Below, piece by piece: positions 1 through 6,493 of a stretch of DNA of 7,836 nucleotides. Origin of the DNA: Alphaproteobacteria bacterium. Its GTDB lineage: Bacteria; Pseudomonadota; Alphaproteobacteria; Micavibrionales; SZUA-601. The position numbers were made by a program, and so were the translations under genes. The stretch lies in contig JAQGJA010000026.1 of the NCBI GenBank assembly GCA_028290805.1, forward strand, positions 1 through 7,836. The letters run 5' to 3'. The number at the start of each line of letters is the position of its first letter. Position 1 is the first letter of the stretch. The notes beneath the pieces were generated by a model, which ran no database searches, was not told the DNA's origin, and saw only the letters and a program-made list of their open reading frames with translations.

Positions 1-579
1 GTCATAGCCTCTAGCAACTTTTAGTTCTATTACAACATAATTATTATTTTTATCTACTGCAAGAATATCAATGAAGCGGCCGCCTACAGGAAACTCAATA
101 CCAGTAATGTCTTCGTCCTCGTACAGGCTTAAGCCAGGCTCAATCATTTCCAGATTTTTGGCTAGGTAGGCTTGGAGATCTTTTTCATAGGCAAATTCAT
201 TTGAAGAAGTTGTTTCTTCTGTTTCTTCCTCAAAGCTTTGGGCCTCTTCATAAGAGAGGTTTTCATCTGATACTTTTTGCGTTTTTTTATCTCCGTCATA
301 TACCGCGTCGTTAAGGGGATCGAACAGACGGAAGCGACGGCTGTCTATTTGAAAAAAGACATTATCTCTTGGTTTGGCGCTGAAATGGACCCTGTTTGAA
401 TTATTGACCGACAAGCGGATGAGGTGGGCGGCAACCGTGCTGCTTTTTATTTTAGGATAGTTCTTCTCAAACCACAACAAGGCCTGATCTTTTGTAAACA
501 CCGTATTCTTATCAGGACAGAGTTGCGGCACCATCTGGTGCTTCATTAATTCACGAACCGGTTTATCGTAAGTTGCCAT
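1..579 (-). CDS. PD-(D/E)XK nuclease, NucS C-terminal-like (3' end cut by window)
   Basis: The visible 193 residues start at ATG 579-577 and are open to base 1, so the C-terminus is missing. Residues 1-90 look like a small winged-helix-type domain of the kind placed before nuclease domains (a DUF7669-like assignment is tentative). Residues 100-128 are an acidic, Ser/Thr/Glu-rich linker. From about residue 130 there is a strong match to the NucS/DUF91-type endonuclease domain: KNLEMIEPGL (141-150), GGRFIDILAVD (166-176) and VIELKVARGYD (183-193). D171, E185 and K187 form the PD-(D/E)XK metal-binding triad. NucS acts in non-canonical mismatch repair in archaea and actinobacteria; proteins with only the C-terminal domain are widespread and mostly uncharacterised, so the role here is inferred as DNA cleavage. 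The start lies three bases after the pntB stop, with no clear Shine-Dalgarno site, so translation is probably coupled to pntB. By hand count G+C is about 42%, well below pntB, which suggests recent acquisition. Confidence 0.8.
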   Translation of the reverse strand, partial: MATYDKPVRELMKHQMVPQLCPDKNTVFTKDQALLWFEKNYPKIKSSTVAAHLIRLSVNNSNRVHFSAKPRDNVFFQIDSRRFRLFDPLNDAVYDGDKKTQKVSDENLSYEEAQSFEEETEETTSSNEFAYEKDLQAYLAKNLEMIEPGLSLYEDEDITGIEFPVGGRFIDILAVDKNNNYVVIELKVARGYD

Positions 580-582
580 TGT

Positions 583-1974
583 TTAATCCAGCGCCTTGAT
601 AATATTCTCCACCATCTTCTTGGCATTATCCAAAAGCATCATGGTGTTGGGCTGGTAAAACAATTCATTGTCGATCCCCGCGTACCCACTGCCCAAACTC
701 CGTTTGATGAACAATACCGTCTTGGCTTTTGACACGTCCAAAATAGGCATGCCGAAAATGGGAGAGGCGGGGTTGGTCAGGGCGGCGGGGTTGGTGATGT
801 CGTTGGCGCCGACGACGAAGGCAACGTCGCACTGGGCGAATTCGCGGTTGATGTCTTCCAGTTCGGCAACATCGTCATAAGGGACATTGGCTTCGGCCAA
901 TAATACGTTCATATGGCCGGGCATGCGGCCTGCAACGGGGTGGATGGCGTAACGGACCTTGACGCCTTCTTTTTTCAGGTGGTCGGCCATTTCCTTGACG
1001 GCGTGCTGGGCTTGGGCGACGGCCATGCCGTAACCGGGGACGATAATCACGCTTTCGGCGTTTTTCATGATGAAGGCGGCGTCTTCGGCGGAACCGATTT
1101 TGACGTTCTTGTCGCTGTTATCGGCTCCGCCTGTTGCACCTGCTTCACCATTGGCGCCAAAACCGCCCAAGAGAACGCTGATAAAGGAACGGTTCATGTT
1201 CTTGCACATGATATAGGACAAAATCGCCCCCGATGCGCCGACCAATGCGCCGGTGACGATCAGCAATGAATTGGTCAGGGTGAAACCAATGCCGACGGCG
1301 GCCCAGCCGGAATAGGAATTGAGCATCGAGACGATCACCGGCATATCCGCGCCGCCGATCGGCACGATCATCAAAATCCCCAGGACAAGCGCCAAAATTA
1401 CGATCATCCAGAAAAACACGATCGATTGCGTGAAGCACAGCATGACGATAAGGGTAACGATCACCCCGCCGATAATGGCGTTCAACATATGTTGGCCCTT
1501 GAAGGTCAGCGGTGCGCCGCTGATCAGGCCCTGTAGCTTGCCGAAAGCGATGATGGAACCGGTGAAGGTAAAAGCCCCGATGGCCACGCCCAGCGCCATT
1601 TCAATCAGGGAGCCGGCGTGGATATGGCCGCCTGTGCCGATGCCATAGGCTTCCGGGTTATAAAACGCCGCTGCAGCGACGCAGACCGCCGCCAGACCGA
1701 CCAAAGAGTGAAACGCCGCCATCAATTGCGGCAAAGCGGTCATGGCGACTTTTTTGGCAATCCCCGTGCCGATCAACCCGCCAATGGCGATGCCGACCAG
1801 CGGCAGGATATGGTCTTCCACGCGCGGGTTGAACATGGTGGCGACGATGGCAAGGCCCATCCCGACCACGCCGAACAATACGCCCTTGCGCGCGGTTTTG
1901 GGACCCGACAGGCCGCGCAACGCCATGATGAAACAAATGGCGGCGATGAGATAGGCGATTGCGATGAGGGCCAT
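583..1974 (-). CDS. pntB: NAD(P) transhydrogenase subunit beta
   Basis: This 463-residue protein matches the usual PntB length (462 in E. coli). It is the inner-membrane subunit carrying part of the proton channel (domain II) and the NADP(H)-binding domain III of the enzyme that couples hydride transfer from NADH to NADP+ with proton entry. Residues 1-265 are hydrophobic with many membrane segments and include the conserved FHSLVGLAAV (88-97, channel histidine H89) and GGADMPVIVSMLNSYSGW (207-224). A Gly/Ala-rich linker (270-285) leads to domain III. There the nucleotide motif GYGMAVAQAQ (314-323), HPVAGRMPGHMNVLLAEA (345-362), GANDITNPAA (389-398) and KRSLGSGYAGIDN (424-436) are all present, so the protein should be active. 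The ATG lies one base after the pntAB stop, indicating coupled translation. No terminator is visible after it; the nuclease gene follows three bases later. Confidence 0.98.
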   Translation of the reverse strand: MALIAIAYLIAAICFIMALRGLSGPKTARKGVLFGVVGMGLAIVATMFNPRVEDHILPLVGIAIGGLIGTGIAKKVAMTALPQLMAAFHSLVGLAAVCVAAAAFYNPEAYGIGTGGHIHAGSLIEMALGVAIGAFTFTGSIIAFGKLQGLISGAPLTFKGQHMLNAIIGGVIVTLIVMLCFTQSIVFFWMIVILALVLGILMIVPIGGADMPVIVSMLNSYSGWAAVGIGFTLTNSLLIVTGALVGASGAILSYIMCKNMNRSFISVLLGGFGANGEAGATGGADNSDKNVKIGSAEDAAFIMKNAESVIIVPGYGMAVAQAQHAVKEMADHLKKEGVKVRYAIHPVAGRMPGHMNVLLAEANVPYDDVAELEDINREFAQCDVAFVVGANDITNPAALTNPASPIFGMPILDVSKAKTVLFIKRSLGSGYAGIDNELFYQPNTMMLLDNAKKMVENIIKALD

Positions 1975-1975
1975 G

Positions 1976-2431
1976 TTATTTCGTTTCCGTCGTCATTTCA
2001 GGAGCAGTCTTTTTCTTCTTCCCGCTGAACATCTCCAGCATCCTGTTCGTCACCACAAACCCACCGAAAATATTGATCGAGGCCAGGACGATCCCGGCAA
2101 AGCCCAGCCATTTGGAAAAGCTGGATTGCGCAGGGCCGACGGCGATGATCGCACCGACGATGATGACCGAGGAAATCGCATTGGTGATCCCCATCAACGG
2201 CGCATGCAGCGCAGGGGTCACGTTCCAGATCACGTAATAACCGACGAACCCGGCCAGCATTAGCACCATCAACGCATCGATGATGAAACTGCCGCTATGC
2301 GTCACGGCGGCGGGCATGATGGTTGCCATCTGCGCCCCGGCATCTGTGCTTAACTGCAGCATCTGCTGGTGAAGCGCATCCATCTGCGCGCCCATGGCAT
2401 CCATCCGGTTCTGAAAATCGCTTTGGTTCAT
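1976..2431 (-). CDS. pntAB: NAD(P) transhydrogenase subunit alpha part 2
   Basis: This 151-residue membrane subunit corresponds to the C-terminal membrane part of E. coli PntA and completes domain II together with PntB. Three hydrophobic segments are seen at about residues 49-70, 84-99 and 108-128. The family signature TPALHAPLM (72-80) followed by TNAIS (83-87) is intact. A charged tail rich in Lys and Thr follows. I chose ATG 2431-2429 because AGGTG lies 8-12 bases upstream. A GTG at 2440 would add three residues but has a poorer ribosome site. The first 40 residues are rich in Met and Gln and look amphipathic; this extension is longer than I expect for the family (R. rubrum PntAB is about 139 residues). 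The gene is separated from its partner pntAA by a metallophosphoesterase gene, which is unusual. Confidence 0.96.
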   Translation of the reverse strand: MNQSDFQNRMDAMGAQMDALHQQMLQLSTDAGAQMATIMPAAVTHSGSFIIDALMVLMLAGFVGYYVIWNVTPALHAPLMGITNAISSVIIVGAIIAVGPAQSSFSKWLGFAGIVLASINIFGGFVVTNRMLEMFSGKKKKTAPEMTTETK

Positions 2432-2437
2432 TTGTTG

Positions 2438-2442
2438 CACCT
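2438..2442 (-). promoter_or_regulatory. Shine-Dalgarno site deciding the pntAB start
   Basis: On the minus strand AGGTG is followed by seven bases (GCAACAA counted after AGGT, six after AGGTG) before ATG 2431. This is the only convincing ribosome site near the pntAB start. It overlaps the competing GTG at 2440, which argues for the ATG. Confidence 0.6.
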
Positions 2443-2484
2443 GTTCAAGTTCTTCTCTTTGTTTAGCGGGTTATCCGATTTTGC

Positions 2485-3357
2485 TCAAGAGGCGGCGCTG
2501 ATCGCCACCCGCACCACCTCGCAGGGCGTGTTCTTCAGCGGCAACAGGCTGGTGCCGACGCCGCTGCTGGTGATCAGGGTGGAGTTGCCTTCCTCGATCC
2601 GGCCATAGAGCCAGCTGAGCGGCGTGCCGGGCGTAGGGGAAACGACCGGGCCGATAAAGGGCAGCTTGACCTGGCCTCCATGGGTATGGCCGGAAAGCTG
2701 GACCAAAGCATTTTGCGGCATGTCTTTATACGTCATGGGATCGTGCGAAACCACGATTTTGGGCGCATCCGTATTTGCCCGGGCCATGGCACCGGCGTAA
2801 TCGGGCTTGCGCATCAAATAATCGGCCAGCCCGACCAGCCAGAATCCCTTTTGGCCGAACGGGATGTGCACGGCATTATTCTCCAGCACGGTGATGCCGT
2901 TTTGTTCCAAAGCCTGCCACATGCCCATGCCGTCACAATACCAGTCATGGTTGCCCAGCACGGAAAACACGCCCAAAGGCGCTTCTAAGGCGGCTAGTTT
3001 TTCGGCAATCGGCTCAGGCTGGATATAATTGCTCCAGCTTTTTGGATTCAGGCCCGTCAGATAATCGCCACCCAGCAGGATAATATCGGCGTTCAGCGCA
3101 TTGGTCTGCGCCACGATTCCATCCAGTTTGGCCAAAGGCACGGAATGGCAGCCGACATGCAGGTCGGTCAAGAACGCGATGGTCAGTGGCGGCATAGCGG
3201 CAGGCCATTGCGGTGAGGCAAGGGCGTAATCAGTAATTTGCAGCCGGTTGAATTCTGCGTCGGCATACAGGCTGGCGGTCCATCCTAAGCCTGCAGCAAG
3301 AGGAGTATAAACCAAAAACTTCCGCCGTGTGATTCGACGGTTCAGCCAGTGATTCAC
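2485..3357 (-). CDS. Tat-signal metallophosphoesterase (YkuE-like)
   Basis: This 290-residue protein carries all five calcineurin-like phosphoesterase motifs: D65-x-H67 in FLTDLHVG, GGD (96-98), GNHD (135-138), the histidine of VSHD (203-206) and GHTHGG (223-228). It should therefore bind two metal ions and hydrolyse a phosphoester. The N-terminus has a twin-arginine signal: TRRKFLVY (10-17), then a hydrophobic stretch to about residue 30 and a possible cleavage site near YADA (31-34). It is therefore predicted to be exported folded and to act in the periplasm or anchored outside the inner membrane. Bacillus subtilis YkuE, a Tat-exported metallophosphoesterase, is the closest named protein I recall; the substrate is unknown. 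The start is GTG 3357-3355, which overlaps the pntAA stop as GTGA. No in-frame Met occurs before residue 55 and a later start would remove the Tat motif. No Shine-Dalgarno site is seen, so reinitiation after pntAA is likely. Confidence 0.92.
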   Translation of the reverse strand: MNHWLNRRITRRKFLVYTPLAAGLGWTASLYADAEFNRLQITDYALASPQWPAAMPPLTIAFLTDLHVGCHSVPLAKLDGIVAQTNALNADIILLGGDYLTGLNPKSWSNYIQPEPIAEKLAALEAPLGVFSVLGNHDWYCDGMGMWQALEQNGITVLENNAVHIPFGQKGFWLVGLADYLMRKPDYAGAMARANTDAPKIVVSHDPMTYKDMPQNALVQLSGHTHGGQVKLPFIGPVVSPTPGTPLSWLYGRIEEGNSTLITSSGVGTSLLPLKNTPCEVVRVAISAAS

Positions 3358-4523
3358 GCGGCGGCTGCCGAGCTTGTGCTTGTGTCTTCCGCCGAGCCGC
3401 CGAAGCGGGGGTTGATAAGCTTGCCGCCATGGGTCAGGCCGGTGGCTTTGACGATGTCATCGGCCCAGTTCAGGTTCAGCACAGGGCCTTTGGCGTCGAC
3501 AATAAGGGTAACGAAATTCTGCACGTTTCTGGCATACAGCGCCGAGGCGTCGGCAGCAACGCGCGCGGGCAGGTTGGAATAGCCGACCAGGGTGACGCCA
3601 TGTTTTTCGATCACCTTGTCGCATTCCGACAAGGGACAATTACCGCCCTGGGACACGGCCAGATCGACGATGACCGAGCCGGTCTTCATGGATTTCAGCA
3701 TTTCTTCGCTGACCAGGACCGGGGCCGGGCGACCGGGGATCAAAGCGGTGCAGATCACGATATCCTGTTTTTTGATGTGGTCGGCGACGAGAGCGGCCTG
3801 TTTGGCTTTGTACGCCTCGGACATTTCCTTCGCATAACCGCCCGATGTTTCGGCGGCCTTGGTTTCTTCATCCTCGACCATAACGAAAGACGCACCCAAA
3901 GATTCAACCTGTTCTTTCGAGGCGGCGCGGACATCGGTGGCCGAAACGATGGCGCCAAGGCGCTTGGCGGTAGCAATGGCCTGCAATCCGGCAACGCCTG
4001 CACCCATGACGAAAACGCGGGCCGGGGCGATGGTGCCCGCCGCCGTCATGAACATGGGAAAGGCGCGCGGGAAAACATGTGCGGCTTCAAGGACGCTGCG
4101 GTAACCGGCAAGGTTGGCCTGGGAAGACAACACATCCATCGCCTGGGCGCGGGTGGTGCGCGGCACCAGTTCCAGGCCGAAAGCGGTGATGTTTTTTGCG
4201 GCCAGCTGCTCGATCGTCGCCGCATTTTTGTGGGGGTCCATCAGGCAGACCAGGGCCGCGCCGGTTTTGACGGCGTTGATCTCGGTCAGGCTCGGGGCCT
4301 GGACCTTGAGGACCAGGTCGGCCTCGGCCAGGGCTTCGGCGGCATTGGCGGCGATGGCTGCGCCTGCCTGGACATAGGCTTCGTCCGGGTAACCGGCGGT
4401 CAGGCCCGCGCCGGTTTGAATAATCACCGTAAACCCGTCCTTGATATAGCGTTTGGCGATGTCGGGGGTAACGGAAACCCGGGCCTCATGCGCGGCGGTT
4501 TCGGACAGGCAGCAGATTTTCAT
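3354..4523 (-). CDS. pntAA: NAD(P) transhydrogenase subunit alpha part 1
   Basis: This 389-residue soluble domain I protein binds NAD(H) and passes hydride to NADP bound on PntB. Its length matches the stand-alone R. rubrum domain I (384). Seen in order: the alanine dehydrogenase/PNT N-terminal domain (about 1-135); the loop RAQAMDVLSSQANLAGYRS (125-143), which lies near the nicotinamide in known structures; the Rossmann motif VMGAGVAGLQA (172-182) with the ribose-binding acid D197 in ATDVR; the mobile loop SGGYAKEMSEAY (227-238); and GSVIVDLAVSQGGNCPLSE (282-300). The last dozen residues are a Ser/Thr/Ala tail. Nothing essential appears to be missing. The gene heads the transhydrogenase operon. 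The start codon ATG 4523-4521 fits the family N-terminus, although the ribosome site is weak (GCGAG about 10 bases upstream). Its stop overlaps the phosphoesterase start by three bases, a position more usually taken by pntAB. Confidence 0.97.
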   Translation of the reverse strand: MKICCLSETAAHEARVSVTPDIAKRYIKDGFTVIIQTGAGLTAGYPDEAYVQAGAAIAANAAEALAEADLVLKVQAPSLTEINAVKTGAALVCLMDPHKNAATIEQLAAKNITAFGLELVPRTTRAQAMDVLSSQANLAGYRSVLEAAHVFPRAFPMFMTAAGTIAPARVFVMGAGVAGLQAIATAKRLGAIVSATDVRAASKEQVESLGASFVMVEDEETKAAETSGGYAKEMSEAYKAKQAALVADHIKKQDIVICTALIPGRPAPVLVSEEMLKSMKTGSVIVDLAVSQGGNCPLSECDKVIEKHGVTLVGYSNLPARVAADASALYARNVQNFVTLIVDAKGPVLNLNWADDIVKATGLTHGGKLINPRFGGSAEDTSTSSAAAA

Positions 4524-4543
4524 GGGAAAGCTCGCTTAAAATG

Positions 4544-4562
4544 AAAGGCAAAATATGCCTTT
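4544..4562. repeat. Perfect inverted repeat before pntAA
   Basis: Two perfect 7-base arms (aaaggca and tgccttt) are separated by aaata. The repeat lies 21-39 bases before the pntAA start and overlaps the expected transcription start of the candidate promoter at 4564-4592. That position suits an operator. It could instead form a small hairpin in the pntAA leader, or a weak terminator of the small upstream gene, since CATTTT follows it on the minus strand. The stem has only three G:C pairs, so the terminator reading is weak. Confidence 0.4.
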
Positions 4563-4563
4563 A

Positions 4564-4592
4564 TTTCTAGCATGGCGCTTTTACCGCCTCAA
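4564..4592 (-). promoter_or_regulatory. Candidate sigma70-type promoter for the pnt operon
   Basis: On the minus strand TTGAGG (4592-4587) and TAGAAA (4569-4564) are exactly 17 bases apart. Each matches the consensus at four of six positions. The predicted start would be near 4557, about 35 bases before the pntAA ATG. The stronger promoter at 4916-4944 could also read through into pntAA, so this may be a secondary promoter. Confidence 0.35.
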
Positions 4593-4610
4593 GTGCGGAA
4601 ATTGGCGGGG

Positions 4611-4874
4611 TTAGCTTTTGGAGAAGGGAGACGTAGAGGGGCTGATGCAGAAACTATGCGCATCCTTTTTTTCGACAATCATGGCGGTGTTGTCTTTGTG
4701 CTCTTCTTTAGCCAGCAATCCCGCATAAGAGATCGATCGGCCACCATCCTGGGAAATGGCCTGTTTTATCTTGTCATCCAGAATGTACGTGCCGGGCGTA
4801 CCAAAAGCCCGAATAGCCTCCAGGCGCAAAATCCGGCTTCTGGCGTCAATTTTTTCAATTATCTCTTCAATCAT
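4611..4874 (-). CDS. Small hypothetical protein, 87 residues
   Basis: I do not recognise this protein. It is a soluble, highly charged 87-residue protein with no membrane segment or signal peptide. Residues 1-45 (MIEEIIEKID onward) look helical, with alternating acidic and basic residues. Residues 46-66 contain GGRSISYAGLLAKEEHKDN. The C-terminal 15 residues are Ser/Pro-rich. The ATG at 4874 is chosen because AAGGA lies nine bases upstream. The longer frame from ATG 4901 has no ribosome site and would begin only about eight bases after the predicted transcription start. The gene lies 87 bases before pntAA and 114 bases after the UbiB-like gene. It has the best promoter in the window, which supports it being expressed. 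A 128-codon frame on the opposite strand (4572-4958) is less convincing because it has no comparable signals. Confidence 0.6.
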   Translation of the reverse strand: MIEEIIEKIDARSRILRLEAIRAFGTPGTYILDDKIKQAISQDGGRSISYAGLLAKEEHKDNTAMIVEKKDAHSFCISPSTSPFSKS

Positions 4875-4883
4875 GTTCCTGTA

Positions 4884-4888
4884 TCCTT
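4884..4888 (-). promoter_or_regulatory. Shine-Dalgarno site for the small gene
   Basis: On the minus strand AAGGA lies nine bases before ATG 4874-4872. This good site decides the start in favour of the 87-residue form over the 96-residue form. Confidence 0.65.
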
Positions 4889-4915
4889 CTTGCCCCATCA
4901 TAGGGAAGAAATTAT

Positions 4916-4944
4916 AATATATGGTAAACTGAGTTTTTCGTCAA
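4916..4944 (-). promoter_or_regulatory. Sigma70-type promoter for the small gene
   Basis: On the minus strand TTGACG (4944-4939) is followed by a 17-base spacer and TATATT (4921-4916). Both hexamers match the consensus at five of six positions. A second overlapping TATAAT starts five bases further on (4916-4911). The predicted start near 4909 gives a 35-base leader before ATG 4874. It may also serve the pnt operon by read-through, as no strong terminator separates them. Confidence 0.65.
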
Positions 4945-4988
4945 GGGGTGGAAAATGAGCGAGGTCGATATCTGAAGGAGTACAGAAA

Positions 4989-6329
4989 TCAAACCGCCAG
5001 ATCAAACTTCTTAATCAGCGCCTTTTGCCGTTTTTCCAAGGCCGCCACATCGAAATCTGCGGTCAGTTCTTCAAACAAACGGTGCCAGTTCACTTCGGCC
5101 TGCAAATGGATAAACACCGACCCCAACCCCAGGGCGGCGCGGTCCATGAAGACGAATTCGCGCGGGACGGTGATGCCGCCATGTTTGCGCAATGCCGCAT
5201 GCACCTGCATCGCGGTGTCGCGGCCATAGACGGTGCCTTCGCTTTTGCCGATAATACGGACGCGGTCGTCCATCACGGACTGGTATAAAAACCGGGCCCA
5301 GATGGTTAGCGTGTCGATCAGTTCGTTGCTGAGGTTCTTAAAGCCCCAAGCTTCGAAAGCATGCACCGCCAAAGCGCGGTCGTTTTTCATCAGCGCGTGA
5401 TATAAATCCAGAATGCCCTTGATAAATTGCGGCGGAAAGACGCGGATGCAGCCGAAATCCAGCAAGTTGATATCGCCGTTCTGGCGCACTTTATAATTGC
5501 CCAGATGCGGGTCGCCATGCACGACGCCATATTGATACAAGGGCACATACCAGGCGCGGAATAAATTCAGGGCGATCTGGTTGCGCATCTGCAGCGGGGC
5601 TTTTTTGAAATCCAGAATAGGCGCGCCCTCCAGCCATTCGGTGGTCAGCAGGCGCTTGCCGCCAAGTTCGGGGATGACACGCGGCACATGGACATGATTT
5701 TCATTGGAAAGCATTTCGGCATAGGCCTGTTGGTTTCTGGCCTCGCGCGTGTAGTCCAGTTCCTCGCGCAGGCGTGTCGCGATCTCATTGACGACATGTT
5801 TCGTCTGGATCGCCTTATCATAGCTTTCATAAAGGGAAAACATCAGGCGCAATTGTTTCAGGTCCGCCTCGACCGCCGATTCCATGTCGGGATATTGCAG
5901 TTTGCAGGCGACGATCTCGCCCGACAATGTCGTGGCTTTGTGCACCTGGCCCAATGAGGCGGCAGCGGCGGCCTCGCGCGGAAAATCGCTGAATTTATTT
6001 TGCCAGTCTGGGCCCAGTTCGGCCTGCATCCGGCGCTTGACAAAGGGCCAGCCCATGGGCGGGGCATGCGATTGCAATTCCTGGAGCTCGGCGGCGTATT
6101 CCGGCGGCAGCGCGTCGGGAATGGTGGCCAGCAATTGCGCCACCTTCATCAGGGGCCCGCGCAAATTGCCCAAAGCTTCCTTCAGGATGCGGGCATGGTC
6201 GTCGCGGTCGACCTTGATGCCAAAAAATTTTTCTCCCGCCATGCGCGCGGCAAGCCCGCCCATTTTTGTGGAAACGCGGGCATAGCGGCCAAGGCGTTTC
6301 GCCCCGGTATTCTTGTCGTTTTGTGCCAT
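4989..6329 (-). CDS. ABC1/UbiB (AarF/ADCK) family atypical kinase-like protein
   Basis: This 446-residue protein has the full ABC1/ADCK/UbiB core. In order: a KxGQ-type helix region written here as MKVAQLLATIPDALPPEY (61-78); the alanine-rich nucleotide loop EAAAAASLGQVH (119-130); the ATP-binding lysine K143 in VACKLQYPD; the family signature EELDYTREARN (189-199); the catalytic-loop equivalent HGDPHLGN (271-278); and DFG (291-293). Members support ubiquinone biosynthesis or act as ATPases on lipid-related targets, usually at the membrane. This protein lacks the C-terminal membrane helices of E. coli UbiB, so it should not be called ubiB; a shorter AarF-like paralogue is the better reading. 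The glycine of KxGQ is alanine (A64), which I believe recurs in an alphaproteobacterial subgroup. The ATG at 6329 has no clear ribosome site. No terminator is seen in the 44 bases between its stop and the next promoter. Confidence 0.92.
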   Translation of the reverse strand: MAQNDKNTGAKRLGRYARVSTKMGGLAARMAGEKFFGIKVDRDDHARILKEALGNLRGPLMKVAQLLATIPDALPPEYAAELQELQSHAPPMGWPFVKRRMQAELGPDWQNKFSDFPREAAAAASLGQVHKATTLSGEIVACKLQYPDMESAVEADLKQLRLMFSLYESYDKAIQTKHVVNEIATRLREELDYTREARNQQAYAEMLSNENHVHVPRVIPELGGKRLLTTEWLEGAPILDFKKAPLQMRNQIALNLFRAWYVPLYQYGVVHGDPHLGNYKVRQNGDINLLDFGCIRVFPPQFIKGILDLYHALMKNDRALAVHAFEAWGFKNLSNELIDTLTIWARFLYQSVMDDRVRIIGKSEGTVYGRDTAMQVHAALRKHGGITVPREFVFMDRAALGLGSVFIHLQAEVNWHRLFEELTADFDVAALEKRQKALIKKFDLAV

Positions 6330-6377
6330 AGCATTGAATTTAGCACGGTTTGGGGGAAAGGCAAAAGAAAGGAAGGA

Positions 6378-6403
6378 AGAAAGAAGGGTTAACCTTTCTT
6401 TCT
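6378..6403. repeat. 26-bp near-perfect palindrome
   Basis: The sequence is symmetrical around gttaac (6388-6393). Ten more pairs extend outward on each side with a single G:T mismatch (6386/6395). It is purine-rich on one half and pyrimidine-rich on the other, and lies 49 bases before the start of the UbiB-like gene in the divergent region. It could be an operator for a dimeric regulator or a cruciform/hairpin in the transcript. It lacks a loop and a clean T-run, so an ordinary terminator is less likely. The arms agaaaga and tctttct recur at 6528-6547 in opposite order. Confidence 0.55.
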
Positions 6404-6410
6404 ATAGGCA

Positions 6411-6460
6411 TTACGAACTTTCATTTTTTAATTGCATTTTTATAAGATTATATGGTACCC
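6411..6460 (+). promoter_or_regulatory. AT-rich promoter-like stretch for the rightward transcript
   Basis: This stretch is conspicuously A/T-rich next to G+C-rich flanks. It contains tataag (6441-6446) and tatggt (6451-6456), with ttaatt placed 17 bases before the latter. On the minus strand TATAAT is also present, so divergent promoters could overlap here. No -35 hexamer closely matches the consensus on either strand, so the exact element is uncertain. Confidence 0.3.
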
Positions 6461-6493
6461 AGATCCTAACATGATCCACAGCCCACGCCCCTT

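Noticed and set aside
3429..4544. A 371-codon open frame on the plus strand
   Set aside because: It lies exactly opposite pntAA, whose protein is unmistakable, and its translation is Gly/Asp/Arg-rich without any motif. It is a by-product of high G+C codon use on the other strand.
4572..4958. A 128-codon plus-strand frame opposite the small gene
   Set aside because: It has no ribosome site or promoter comparable with those of the minus-strand 87-codon gene, and it runs through that gene's promoter.
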